In this document: positions 27,950 to 36,419 of the stretch, piece after piece
Numbering within the stretch: position 1 is the stretch's first letter
Layout: the number at the start of each line of letters is the position of its first letter
Source: Zongyangia hominis
Lineage (GTDB): Bacteria; Bacillota; Clostridia; Oscillospirales; Ruminococcaceae
Reading direction: 5' to 3'
DNA: 64,000 bases
Assembly: GCF_014385095.1 (NCBI RefSeq)
Contig: NZ_JACRTC010000004.1
Location: 178,079-242,078 of the forward strand
Notes under the pieces: model-generated
Told to the model about the DNA's origin: nothing
What the model saw: the letters and a program-made list of their open reading frames with translations, nothing else
Databases searched by the model: none
Translations under genes and position numbers: made by a program

Positions 27950-28915
27950 TTGAAGAAAAAAGTGAATAAAAAGTCCCCCAGTGATCCTTGGAATAAGATT
28001 TGCGCGTTCTTCCGCAATCGGAATGTGCTGATTGTCACAGCCTTTGTCCTCTTCCTTCTATTGGCCGCCGTCTTGGATCGTTTTGTCTTCCACGTGGTAT
28101 TCAAAGCCCCGGAGGAGCCCAGTTCCAGTTCGTCGAGCAGTTCTTCCTCCATTTCCTCGTCTTCTTCCAGCTCGAAGCCGGAGCTGACCGAAGCGGAGAT
28201 GCTGCCTGGGTCCGGCAACTTAGAAAATTCCCCCTATGTGGATGCTACCATGTTTGAGAAAATCAAGGAATACAGCGACAAGAACAGCGATGTTAAGGGC
28301 TGGCTGACGGTAGAGGGCACGAATATCGATTATCCCGTAGTCCATTATAAGAACAACAGCACCTATCTGTCCCTGGGCTACGATAAAAATTATAGCTTCA
28401 ACGGCGTCATCTGGGCCGATTACGAGGATATCCTTGGCAATGCTTCCCAGATGTCCCGCAATATGGTCATCTACGGGCACAACTGGACCAATTACAGCGC
28501 TGATCCTCGCATTGGCAACGAAAACGACGTCATGTTCGCCCAGCTGACGGCGTTCCAGCACTTAGATTTTGCCAAAGAAAATCTGTTTATCCACTTTACC
28601 ACCGAAGAACAGAGCATGACCTACAAGATTTTCGCGTCTTTCTATACCGAGGACACCTTTCCATACTATTACCCCAACCAGTCCGACGAGGAGTTCATGG
28701 CCGTGGTGGAAAGCGCCCGTGAGCGCAGCGAACACGACTATGACGTGCTGGTCGACAAGGACGACAAGATCATCACCCTGTCCACCTGTACCCGCCGTTT
28801 CGGCCGCACCGACCGCCAGCGCTTTGTGGTGATGGCGAGACTTCTGCGCCAGGAGGAAAAGGCCGTTCCCTATGCGGTGACCGCCAATCCCGATCCCGTC
28901 CGACCGAACCTGTAA
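27950..28915 (+). CDS. srtB: Class B-type sortase
   Basis: The product is up to 321 residues: a short basic N-terminus, one membrane helix (about 28-50), a poly-Ser linker (58-76), and a sortase domain with VVHYKNNSTYLSLGYD near 125-140, catalytic His in VIYGHNW near 173-179, catalytic Cys in ITLSTCTRRFG near 274-284 and Arg in DRQRFVVMARL. TLSTC fits class B. The start may be TTG 27950 or GTG 27962; GGTAGGAG gives better spacing to GTG. No substrate with an evident sorting motif is adjacent. It is a single-gene unit with its own promoter and terminator. Confidence 0.9.
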   Translation: MKKKVNKKSPSDPWNKICAFFRNRNVLIVTAFVLFLLLAAVLDRFVFHVVFKAPEEPSSSSSSSSSSISSSSSSSKPELTEAEMLPGSGNLENSPYVDATMFEKIKEYSDKNSDVKGWLTVEGTNIDYPVVHYKNNSTYLSLGYDKNYSFNGVIWADYEDILGNASQMSRNMVIYGHNWTNYSADPRIGNENDVMFAQLTAFQHLDFAKENLFIHFTTEEQSMTYKIFASFYTEDTFPYYYPNQSDEEFMAVVESARERSEHDYDVLVDKDDKIITLSTCTRRFGRTDRQRFVVMARLLRQEEKAVPYAVTANPDPVRPNL

Positions 28916-28926
28916 GATAAAGAAAG

Positions 28927-28957
28927 AAAAGCCCGCGCTGACAAGCGCGGGCTTTTT
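28927..28957 (+). terminator. Sortase gene terminator
   Basis: AAAAGCCCGCGCT, a GACA loop, then AGCGCGGGCTTTTTT, 12 bases after the stop. Confidence 0.92.
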
Positions 28958-29060
28958 TGCATCTTAGGAGCGCCCCAGTGCAGCTGGGGAAAAAGCCCTT
29001 GTCAGGGCGGGGAAACCGGGCTATGATAAGGGCATCAGCTGAGAGAAATAGAGAAGGGCG

Positions 29061-29510
29061 GTGAGGGTACTGAAAATCGAGATCAAAGAGGTGCCCCAAC
29101 TGGAAGAGACGGAGATCGTCATCAAGTGCCGGGAGACAAGCGCGGAGGTTTTGCGGATGCTGGCGGCCCTGCGGATGTTCGAGCACAAGCTCACCGGATG
29201 GCGGGAGGGCCGCACCTTCCTGTTGGACACGAGGGAGGTCCTTTATATTGATACGGTGGATAAAAAGACATTCCTCTATCAGGACAAAGAGGTCTATGAG
29301 ACGCCATTGCGGCTCTATGAGCTGGAAGAAAGGCTCTCGGGGTCCGACTTTATCCGCATCAGCAAGTCGGCCATCGTCAACCTGGCACGGGTGAGCTCCC
29401 TGCGTCCGGAGTTTGGAGGACGGTTGGAGCTCAGTCTGGAAAATGGGGAACGGGTGCTGGTATCCCGACAGTACGCGCCCGCGCTCCGAGAGAAAATCGG
29501 GATTGCATAG
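29061..29510 (+). CDS. LytTR-domain DNA-binding regulator
   Basis: The 149-residue protein begins at GTG 29061. The C-terminal LytTR domain (about 52-147) shows FLLDTREVLYIDTVDKKTFL, then FIRISKSAIVNLARVSSLRP and VLVSRQYAPALREKIG. There is no receiver domain, so it belongs to the stand-alone LytTR class. It is followed after 14 bases by a DUF3021-type membrane protein, the usual LytTR-DUF3021 pair in which the membrane protein is thought to hold the regulator inactive. Confidence 0.9.
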   Translation: MRVLKIEIKEVPQLEETEIVIKCRETSAEVLRMLAALRMFEHKLTGWREGRTFLLDTREVLYIDTVDKKTFLYQDKEVYETPLRLYELEERLSGSDFIRISKSAIVNLARVSSLRPEFGGRLELSLENGERVLVSRQYAPALREKIGIA

Positions 29511-29524
29511 GGGGAGGTACATCC

Positions 29525-29971
29525 ATGAAAAAGTTTATAGAAATCGTGCTGGGAATCAAAAGCTACATGGCCTTGGTTTTCGGCGGCATCCTCATTGTCT
29601 ACGGCGTGGTCTCATTTTTGTTCTGCGGCGTCACCGCCATCTCCTATCTGCGTCTATTGGAAATTCTGGTCGTGGCCGCCACCGCGGCGGTGCTCCACTT
29701 CATCGCGTTTTCTGATGTGGTCATCAAGCGGATGGCCTACGGCTGCCGAATTCTCCTGAGCAGTCTGACCATGTTGGCGGTGCTGTGCCTGTACGCGGTG
29801 CTGTTTCACTGGTTCCCGCTGGAAAAGCTGGGAGACTGGATGATCTTCCTCCTGATTGCGGCCGCACTGATCGCCATCATCACCGCCGCGTTCCAGATCA
29901 GCTTCCAACTGGCGGGCAAGAAGTACACCCAGATGCTCGACGCCTATAAAAAGTCCCAGCCGCGCGCCTAG
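29525..29971 (+). CDS. DUF3021-like membrane protein
   Basis: The 148-residue protein has four predicted membrane helices (about 13-35, 42-62, 75-97 and 105-128) and a short basic tail (KKYTQMLDAYKKSQPRA). ATG 29525 follows GGGGGAGGTACATCC. Size, topology and pairing with a stand-alone LytTR regulator match DUF3021. The gene ends at the border of a repeat locus; its last three codons (PRA) look repeat-derived. Confidence 0.8.
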   Translation: MKKFIEIVLGIKSYMALVFGGILIVYGVVSFLFCGVTAISYLRLLEILVVAATAAVLHFIAFSDVVIKRMAYGCRILLSSLTMLAVLCLYAVLFHWFPLEKLGDWMIFLLIAAALIAIITAAFQISFQLAGKKYTQMLDAYKKSQPRA

Positions 29972-30230
29972 TGCCGCGCCTGCCGCCGCGCCTGCGGTCA
30001 GCATGTCGCGGACCTGCGGTCGGCATGTCGCGCCCTTGGTTCCATTGGCGACACCGCCGCGTTGTTCGCGCTTAGGCTTCCTACGGGCCGTGGCGCGGTA
30101 TGGGAGCGGCGACTCGCCGCCGCGCCTGCGGCGGACATGTCGCGCCCTTGGGTTCCATTGGCGACACCGCCGCGTCACACGCGTTTTTTGTTTCTGATGC
30201 GCCACAGCGCGGCATCCCCCACCGGTAGGT
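29965..30230 (-). repeat. Interspersed repeat locus 8
   Basis: Two reverse-oriented units with ATGTCGCGCCCTTGGTTCCA and ATGTCGCGCCCTTGGGTTCC cores, GGCGACACCGCCGCGT in both, and a closing CCCCCACCGGTAGGTGGG palindrome at 30216-30233. Confidence 0.87.
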
Positions 30231-30232
30231 GG

Positions 30233-30272
30233 GAAGAGGGCCGGTCTCCAGATGGAGACCGGCCCTCTTCTT
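30233..30272 (-). terminator. Terminator of the bifurcating hydrogenase operon
   Basis: AGAGGGCCGGTCTCCA and TGGAGACCGGCCCTCT form a 16-bp stem, 22 bases beyond the hydA stop. The U-tract is weak on both strands. Confidence 0.75.
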
Positions 30273-30294
30273 TGGTTAAACTTTATAATATGGC

Positions 30295-32034
30295 TTAGAA
30301 TCTATCGCGTTTGACATAGGAAGTGTGGAGCACTTCGTGGGCTTTGTGGCTGCCGGGCTTGCCAAAGTACTCGTCGTAGAGGACCTTGCAGACCGGGCTC
30401 TCATGAGACTTTCTCAGCGGCAGGTTCTCGTCCTCCGCATAGAGGGCGGCCGCGCGCTTGGCTTTCAGGTCCACATTGTTGCGGACCTCCGCGGGCTGGG
30501 TGGGCTGACCGCCGCCGTTGACACAGCCGCCGGGGCAGGCCATGATCTCGACGAACTGGTAGTCCGCTTTGCCGTCGCGGATGTTTTCCAGCAGTTTTCT
30601 CGCGTTCTTGATGCCGGAAGCAACAGCCACCTTGACATCCATACCGGCCACGTTGTAAGAGGCCTCTTTGATGCCGGCGGTGCCGCGCACTTCGTTAAAT
30701 TCCAGTTTCTGCAGCTCTTCGCCGGTGAGGGTTTCGACAGCGGTGCGAAGCGCCGCTTCCATGACGCCGCCGGTGGCTCCGAAGATAGCGCCCGCGCCGG
30801 TGGTAATGCCGAGAGGCGCGTCAAAGTCCTCGTCGGGAAGGTTCACAAAGTCGATGCCCGCGCGCTGAATCATCCGCGCCAGCTCTCTGGTGGTGAGAGC
30901 CACGTCTACGTCGGGAACGCCCGCCGCATCCTGGTCGTCACGGCCGGTCTCGAACTTCTTGGCGGTGCAGGGCATGACGGAGACAACCACCAGATCCTTG
31001 GGATCGATGCCCATCTTTTCGGCGTACCAGGTCTTGGCGACCGCGCCGAACATCTGCTGGGGCGATTTGCAGGAGGAGAGGTTGTCGATGAACTCGGGGA
31101 AGTAGTGCTCGCAGTATTTGACCCAGCCGGGGGAGCAGGAGGTGATCATCGGGAGCTTGCCGCCGTTCTGGACCCGCTCGATGAGCTCGTTGGCCTCCTC
31201 GATGATGGTCAGGTCCGCGCCCACGTCGCAGTCAAATACACCGGCAAATCCAAGACGGCGGAGCGCCGCGGCCATCTTGCCCTTGACGTTGGTGCCGATG
31301 GGCATGCCGAAGCTCTCGCCCAGGGTGACGCGGATGGAAGGGGCGGTGTTGACGATGACGGTCTTGGTGGGATCGCTGAGGGCCTCCCAAACCTTGTCGG
31401 TCTGGTCCTTCTCGTGCAGGGCGCCGGTGGGGCAGGCCACGATGCACTGGCCGCAGGAGATGCAGGCCACGTCGGCCAAATTGTTTTCAAAGGCGCAGCC
31501 GATGTGGGTCTTAAAGCCGCGCTCGTTGGGGCCGATGACCGCGATGTCCTGCAGATTGGCGCAGGCGGCGGAGCAGCGGCGGCAGAGCACGCACTTGGAG
31601 TTGTCGCGGATCATGTGGGCGGCGGAGTCGTCAATGGGATAGACTTCGTTTTCGCCCTGGAAGTAGTTGGCGTCGCAGCCAAACTCCTGGGACAGGGTCT
31701 GCAGTTCGCATTTGCCCGAGCGCACGCAGGAGAGGCACGCCTTGTTGTGGGTGGAAAGGATGAGCTCCAAGGTCATTTTCCGGGAGGAGAGCACCTTGGG
31801 GGTGTTGGTGAAGACTTCCATGCCCTCGTTGACCGGGTAGACGCAGGAGGCAACCAGGCTTCTGGCGCCCTTGACTTCCACCATGCAGATACGGCAGGCG
31901 CCGATGGCGTTGATTTCCTTCATGTAGCAAAGGGTGGGAATATGGATACCCGCATACCGTGCAGCTTCAAGAATGGTAGAGCCCTGCGGCACGGACAGGG
32001 GCATACCGTTAATTTTGATATTTACATTCTCCAT
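30295..32034 (-). CDS. hndD: [FeFe] hydrogenase catalytic subunit, NADH/ferredoxin multimeric type (HndD/HydA)
   Basis: This 579-residue enzyme has an N-terminal 2Fe-2S domain (LCYMKEINAIGACRICMVEV near 35-54), the His-ligated 4Fe-4S segment (HNKACLSCVRSGKCELQ near 95-111), two 4Fe-4S motifs (CVLCRRCSAAC near 146; CISCGQCIVACP near 190) and the H-cluster domain: L1 TSCSPGW near 297-303, L2 MPCTAKKFE near 352-360, L3 MACPGGCVNGGGQP near 495-508. The canonical L1 is TSCCPxW, so one Cys is Ser here. It evolves H2 from ferredoxin and NADH in the bifurcating complex with the next three subunits. Confidence 0.93.
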   Translation of the reverse strand: MENVNIKINGMPLSVPQGSTILEAARYAGIHIPTLCYMKEINAIGACRICMVEVKGARSLVASCVYPVNEGMEVFTNTPKVLSSRKMTLELILSTHNKACLSCVRSGKCELQTLSQEFGCDANYFQGENEVYPIDDSAAHMIRDNSKCVLCRRCSAACANLQDIAVIGPNERGFKTHIGCAFENNLADVACISCGQCIVACPTGALHEKDQTDKVWEALSDPTKTVIVNTAPSIRVTLGESFGMPIGTNVKGKMAAALRRLGFAGVFDCDVGADLTIIEEANELIERVQNGGKLPMITSCSPGWVKYCEHYFPEFIDNLSSCKSPQQMFGAVAKTWYAEKMGIDPKDLVVVSVMPCTAKKFETGRDDQDAAGVPDVDVALTTRELARMIQRAGIDFVNLPDEDFDAPLGITTGAGAIFGATGGVMEAALRTAVETLTGEELQKLEFNEVRGTAGIKEASYNVAGMDVKVAVASGIKNARKLLENIRDGKADYQFVEIMACPGGCVNGGGQPTQPAEVRNNVDLKAKRAAALYAEDENLPLRKSHESPVCKVLYDEYFGKPGSHKAHEVLHTSYVKRDRF

Positions 32035-32055
32035 GGGTGAGGTACACTCCTTTTC

Positions 32056-33846
32056 TTACTTCTTGACGATGGCACCGAAGCGGCATTTTTCCATACATGC
32101 GCCGCACTTGACGCATTTCTGCTTGTCGATGGTATGTACTTTCTTGACTTCGCCGGAGATGGCTCCCGCCGGGCAGATTCTCGAGCACAAAGTACAGCCC
32201 TTGCACTTATCGGCCTGAATCTCGTAGCTTAAGAGGGCCTTGCACACGCCGGAGGGACATTTTTTGTCCACGATGTGGGCCACATACTCGTCTCTAAAGA
32301 AGTGCAGGGTGGAAAGGACGGGGTTGGGGGCCGTCTGGCCCAGGCCGCACAGAGCGTTTTCCTTGATGTAGTGGCACAGCTCTTCCAGCTTATCCAGGTC
32401 TTCCAGCGTGGCGTTGCCCTTGGTGATCTTGTCGAGCATCTCGAGAAGACGCTTGGTGCCGATGCGGCAGGGAGAGCACTTACCACAGGATTCATCGACG
32501 GTAAATTCCAGGAAAAATTTCGCGATGTCTACCATACAAGTGTCCTCGTCCATGACGATGAGTCCGCCGGAACCCATCATGGAGCCGATGGAGAGGAGGT
32601 TGTCGTAGTCGATAGGAATGTCAAAATGCTCGGCCGGGATACAGCCGCCGGAGGGGCCGCCGGTCTGGGCCGCTTTGAACTTCTTGCCGCCCGGGATGCC
32701 GCCGCCGATTTCTTCGACGATCTCCCGGAGGGTGGTGCCCATGGGAACTTCCACAAGGCCGGTGTTGTTGATCTTGCCGCCCAGGGCGAAGACCTTGGTG
32801 CCCTTGGACTTCTCGGTGCCCATGGAGTTAAACCAATCCGCCCCATTGAGGATGATCTGGGGGATGTTGGCGTAGGTTTCCACGTTGTTGAGGACGGTGG
32901 GCTTGCCGAACAGGCCCTTGACCGCCGGGAAGGGAGGACGGCATCTCGGCTCGCCGCGGTGGCCTTCGATGGAGGTCATCAGCGCGGTTTCCTCGCCGCA
33001 GACGAAAGCGCCCGCGCCCAGCCGCAGCTCCAAGTCGAAGTCGAAGCCGGAGTCGAAGATGTTTTTACCCAGAAGGCCGTATTCCTTGGCCTGGTCGATG
33101 GCGATTTGGAGGCGTTTGACCGCGATGGGGTACTCCGCGCGCACGTAGACATAGCCCTGGTTGGCGCCAATGGCGTAACCGGCAATGGCCATGGCCTCGA
33201 TGAGCGCATGGGGGTCGCCTTCCAAAACGGAGCGGTCCATAAACGCGCCAGGGTCGCCCTCGTCGGCGTTACAGGCCACGTATTTTTGCTCATTGACGCT
33301 GGCTCTGGCAAAGGACCATTTCCGGCCGGTGGGGAAGCCCGCGCCGCCGCGGCCGCGAAGCCCGGAATCGAGAACCACCTGGATGACCTCTTCCGGGGTC
33401 ATTTCGGTCAGGACTTTACCCAGCGCCTGGTAGCCGTCCACACCGATGTACTCGTCGATGTTTTCGGGGTTGATGACACCGCAGTTGCGCAGGGCGACGC
33501 GGTGCTGCTTTTTATAGAAATTGGTGTTGTTGAGCGATTCGATGGTGTCGTCTTCCTGCACGGTTTCCTGATAGAGCAGGCGTTTGACGATGCGTCCTTT
33601 CAGCAGATGCTCGGTGACGATTTCGGGGATGTCCTCGGGTTTGACCATGCTGTAAAAGGAGCCCTCAGGATAGACGATCATGATGGGACCCAGCGCGCAA
33701 AGGCCGAAGCATCCAGTTTTGATGACCTTGACTTCATCTTTCAGACCATTGCGCTCAATCTCTTTTTCGAGAGTCGCAATAATCTGCTCGGAGCCTGAGG
33801 AGGTACAACCGGTACCGCCGCAGACCAGTACATGAGAACGAAACAT
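32056..33846 (-). CDS. hndC: NADH-binding hydrogenase subunit (HndC/HydB, NuoF-like)
   Basis: The 596-residue subunit begins with a thioredoxin-like 2Fe-2S domain (CGGTGCTSSGSEQ near 9-21, TGCFGLCALGP near 63-73). A NuoF core follows with the FMN/NAD region GLRGRGGAGFPTGRKW near 160-175 and the 4Fe-4S ESCGKCSPCRIGTKR near 455-469. The C-terminal double ferredoxin domain has CKGCTLCSRICPAGAI near 551 and CVKCGACMEKCRFGAI near 579. It passes NADH electrons to HndD. It lies 21 bases before hndD. Confidence 0.95.
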   Translation of the reverse strand: MFRSHVLVCGGTGCTSSGSEQIIATLEKEIERNGLKDEVKVIKTGCFGLCALGPIMIVYPEGSFYSMVKPEDIPEIVTEHLLKGRIVKRLLYQETVQEDDTIESLNNTNFYKKQHRVALRNCGVINPENIDEYIGVDGYQALGKVLTEMTPEEVIQVVLDSGLRGRGGAGFPTGRKWSFARASVNEQKYVACNADEGDPGAFMDRSVLEGDPHALIEAMAIAGYAIGANQGYVYVRAEYPIAVKRLQIAIDQAKEYGLLGKNIFDSGFDFDLELRLGAGAFVCGEETALMTSIEGHRGEPRCRPPFPAVKGLFGKPTVLNNVETYANIPQIILNGADWFNSMGTEKSKGTKVFALGGKINNTGLVEVPMGTTLREIVEEIGGGIPGGKKFKAAQTGGPSGGCIPAEHFDIPIDYDNLLSIGSMMGSGGLIVMDEDTCMVDIAKFFLEFTVDESCGKCSPCRIGTKRLLEMLDKITKGNATLEDLDKLEELCHYIKENALCGLGQTAPNPVLSTLHFFRDEYVAHIVDKKCPSGVCKALLSYEIQADKCKGCTLCSRICPAGAISGEVKKVHTIDKQKCVKCGACMEKCRFGAIVKK

Positions 33847-33864
33847 GTGATTTCCTCCTTCTTC

Positions 33865-34242
33865 TTATGCCTTGGCGCTGGCGCCGATGGTGTACTCAGT
33901 GACCACATTGCCGTTGACCAGGTGGTCGCTGACAATGCGGGCGACCTTATCCGGGGTCATTTTGACATAGGTGACCTTGTCCTTGCCCGGGGCCATGACT
34001 TCCACGACGGGCTCATACTGGCAGATGCCGATGCAGCCGGTCTGGGTGACCATGACGTTGTGCAGGTTTCTCTTGGCGACCTCTTCGGTGAAGGCGGCCA
34101 GGACCGGACGGGCGCCGGCGGCGATGCCGCAGGTAGCCATACCGACCACGACGCGGATAGTGTCTTCGCCATCCTCCTTGCGCAGTCCGACGGAGCCTTT
34201 CATTTTATCTCTGATTGCCTGAAGCTCAGCTAAACTTTTCAT
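33865..34242 (-). CDS. hndB: 2Fe-2S thioredoxin-like hydrogenase subunit (HndB)
   Basis: The 125-residue protein has the thioredoxin-like ferredoxin fold with Cys in ATCGIAAGARPV near 35-46 and in TGCIGICQYEP near 77-87. The same position between the ATPase and the NuoF-like subunit is found in HndABCD operons. It likely relays electrons or aids assembly. Its TAG is adjacent to the hndC leader, and it starts immediately after the ATPase gene. Confidence 0.9.
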   Translation of the reverse strand: MKSLAELQAIRDKMKGSVGLRKEDGEDTIRVVVGMATCGIAAGARPVLAAFTEEVAKRNLHNVMVTQTGCIGICQYEPVVEVMAPGKDKVTYVKMTPDKVARIVSDHLVNGNVVTEYTIGASAKA

Positions 34243-34800
34243 CTACGATTCATTCCTTTCGCCTTGGATGATTTGGGTTTGTTCGGTGAGGTAATCGCTG
34301 ATATAGGCGATGACCTCGGGCGTATTGAGGGGAACCCCCTCCAAAATTTCCCGGAAGACCCGGGTATCCATCTCAAGCGCTTGGCTGTCGATCTTCCGGG
34401 TAAAGAGAAAATCAATATCCGGATTGCACTGGACTAAGGAGACAATTGTCGCATTGATGTCTCCCAGGGGCAGACAGTCAATGTGATTTGTCACAAAGGA
34501 CGCGGTCACCGTGGTGCCCTCGCCCACTTTCGACTGAATGGAGAAATCGCCGCCGGTCATTTTGGCCTGCATGGAATAAAACGGGATGCCCAGACCCACC
34601 TTGCGGGTGGTGCGGGTGGTATAAAACGGGTCCATGACCCTTTTGACCGTCTCTTCATCCATGCCGCAGCCGTTGTCCGCGATGACGATGACCATGCGGT
34701 GCGCCCTGCGGTCCTCCTCCACGCTGACGCGGATGAGGGTCGCCCCCGCGACGACCGAGTTTTGGGCAATGTCCAGCACGTTTAAAGATAGCTCTTGCAT
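34243..34800 (-). CDS. HATPase-domain protein in the hydrogenase operon
   Basis: The 185-residue protein is a stand-alone GHKL ATPase domain: N-box DIAQNSVVAGA near 10-20, G1 DNGCGMD near 43-49, lid GLGIPFYSMQAKMTGGDFSI near 69-88 and G2 KVGEGTTV near 92-99. It has no phospho-acceptor His domain, membrane segment or sensor domain. Such proteins sit between hydA-like genes in many clostridial bifurcating hydrogenase operons; the role is unproven, perhaps regulatory or maturation. It lies 3 bases after hndA. Confidence 0.85.
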   Translation of the reverse strand: MQELSLNVLDIAQNSVVAGATLIRVSVEEDRRAHRMVIVIADNGCGMDEETVKRVMDPFYTTRTTRKVGLGIPFYSMQAKMTGGDFSIQSKVGEGTTVTASFVTNHIDCLPLGDINATIVSLVQCNPDIDFLFTRKIDSQALEMDTRVFREILEGVPLNTPEVIAYISDYLTEQTQIIQGERNES

Positions 34801-34803
34801 GGC

Positions 34804-35301
34804 TTAGTCCTGATATTTTGCCAGGATGCCGTCGATTTCATCGGTGGTGAGACGTCCGTAGACATCGTCGTTGATGGTCATAACAGGGGCCAGACCACAC
34901 GCGCCGATGCAGCGGCAGGCTTCCAGGGAGAACTTGCCGTCGGGGGTGCACTCGCCGCCCTTGATGCCCAGGCTCCTGCTGAGCTTGTCATAGACGTCGC
35001 CCGAGCCCTTGACGTAGCAAGCGGTTCCAAGACATACGGAAATTTTGTACTGGCCCTTGGGATAAAGGGAGAACTGGGAATAGAAGGTGACGACGCCGTA
35101 CACCTCTTCCAGGGGAATGTCCAGCCCCAGCGCGATCATTTCCTGCACTTCCAGGGGAAGGTAGCCATAGATGTCCTGTGCCTTTTGCAGCACGGGCATC
35201 AAAGCACCTTTTTGCTCTTTGTGCTCTGCAATGACCTGTTTAAGCTGTGCTTCCTGCTCTTTTGTTCCTTTAAATGGAACAGTCGAATTGCTTTTAGCCA
35301 T
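34804..35301 (-). CDS. hndA: 2Fe-2S hydrogenase subunit (HndA/HydC, NuoE-like)
   Basis: The 165-residue NuoE-type protein has the 2Fe-2S ligands in CLGTACYVKG near 91-100 and CRCIGACGLAP near 132-142, after a helical bundle (VLQKAQDIYGYLPLEVQEMI near 38-57). It is the first gene of the minus-strand hydrogenase operon; minus-strand AAGGAGG precedes the ATG. It mediates electron exchange within the NADH-dependent complex. Confidence 0.94.
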   Translation of the reverse strand: MAKSNSTVPFKGTKEQEAQLKQVIAEHKEQKGALMPVLQKAQDIYGYLPLEVQEMIALGLDIPLEEVYGVVTFYSQFSLYPKGQYKISVCLGTACYVKGSGDVYDKLSRSLGIKGGECTPDGKFSLEACRCIGACGLAPVMTINDDVYGRLTTDEIDGILAKYQD

Positions 35302-35400
35302 TTTAAGTTTAACCTCCTTAGCGGATGTAGCCGGGGGTTGTTAAATTCATAACGATCCATGGGCCCAACACCCCCATGGCAGTCCCGGCGCATTATGAAA

Positions 35401-35430
35401 ATTATATCATAGGGGTTCATAAAAATCCAT
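35401..35430 (-). promoter_or_regulatory. Candidate promoter of the hydrogenase operon
   Basis: Minus-strand TATAAT at 35406-35401 with a weak TGGATT about 17 bases upstream, roughly 100 bases before hndA. The stretch 35302-35610 is otherwise AT-rich and non-coding as far as I can see. Confidence 0.45.
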
Positions 35431-35611
35431 ATCGCCGCGCCACAAACAAAAGCAGAAATTCTGTGGAAAATAGACAAAGGTTCAGGTAAAATCCCCCACA
35501 AAACAACGGAATCCCGGACAGATTTCATATTTTTTCCATTCTTTGCGCCCGGCCTTTTACGAAAAGCGACAGACGAAGATTGTGAATTTTTAAACAATTG
35601 TCCTGTTCATC

Positions 35612-35855
35612 ACGGACCTGCGGCGGGCATGACGCGACTTTAGTTTTGTTGGTAACACTGCCGCGTGGCCCGCACTGCCGTTGCCGACGAGCCACAGCAC
35701 GATATGTCAGCGGACACCGTCCGCCCGGCAGGTGGGGCGCCTGCGGCGGGCAGGACGCGACTTAAGTTTTGTTCGCAGCACTGCCGCGTCACCCGCACTG
35801 CCGTTGCCGACGAGAACAGCGCGATATGTTAGCGGACACCGTCCGCCCTCTGAGG
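35612..35855 (-). repeat. Interspersed repeat locus 9
   Basis: Two reverse units of about 120 bases, GGCATGACGCGACTTTAGTT and GGCAGGACGCGACTTAAGTT cores, both followed by CACTGCCGCG, GCCGTTGCCGACGAG and ATATGT-AGCGGACACCGTCC. The end abuts the stop of the Nudix gene. Confidence 0.87.
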
Positions 35856-35856
35856 C

Positions 35857-36402
35857 TTATATTCTTCCGGCATCCCGGAGCAGCTTGAGCTTTAAAATGA
35901 TGACCTGGGTCTTGGCGTCCTCGATCTCGTTTGCGAGCACCATGTCCACCAGCTTTTCGAAGTTCATGGGTTCCACGTCCAGGAATTCGTCGTCGTCCAA
36001 GTGCTGATGGGTCTTGTGCAGGCCCTTGGCCAGGTAGAGGTGGATGACCTCCTCGTCGTAGGCGCAGGTGGGGAGCATCTTGCCCAGGGAGATGAACTCA
36101 TCCGCCTGGTAGCCGGTTTCCTCCTCCAGCTCCCGTTTTCCGCAATCAAGGGGGTCCTCGCCGTAGTTGAGCTTGCCGGCGGGGATTTCCAGCAGCACTT
36201 TTTTGGGCGCGTAGCGGAACTGGCGCACCATGAGCAGATCGTCGCCCAAAAAGGCCGCCACCGACACGCCGCCGGGATGCTCGATCACTTCCCGGGTGAC
36301 TTCGGCGCCGTTTTGGAGCCGGGCCGTATCCCGGCGCAGGTTGATGACCCTGCCTTCATAGATGCGTTCGCTGCCAATGGTTTCTTCATATAAAGTTTTC
36401 AT
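35857..36402 (-). CDS. nudF: Nudix hydrolase, ADP-ribose pyrophosphatase type
   Basis: The 181-residue protein has a Nudix box around residues 76-98 (GKLNYGEDP then KRELEEETGY), preceded by the IPAGK strand. The N-terminal YEGRVINLRRD and VIEHPGGVSVAAF are typical of the ADP-ribose/NADH-type NudF group. It hydrolyses ADP-ribose to AMP and ribose-5-phosphate. The minus-strand start follows AAAGAGGATATCAAT. It is a single gene flanked by repeat loci on both sides. Confidence 0.9.
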   Translation of the reverse strand: MKTLYEETIGSERIYEGRVINLRRDTARLQNGAEVTREVIEHPGGVSVAAFLGDDLLMVRQFRYAPKKVLLEIPAGKLNYGEDPLDCGKRELEEETGYQADEFISLGKMLPTCAYDEEVIHLYLAKGLHKTHQHLDDDEFLDVEPMNFEKLVDMVLANEIEDAKTQVIILKLKLLRDAGRI

Positions 36403-36419
36403 ATTGATATCCTCTTTGC

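Noticed and set aside
30325-32040. 571-codon plus-strand frame, and a similar one at 32275-33798
   Set aside because: Antisense to hydrogenase genes with clear Fe-S motifs; composition typical of mirror frames.
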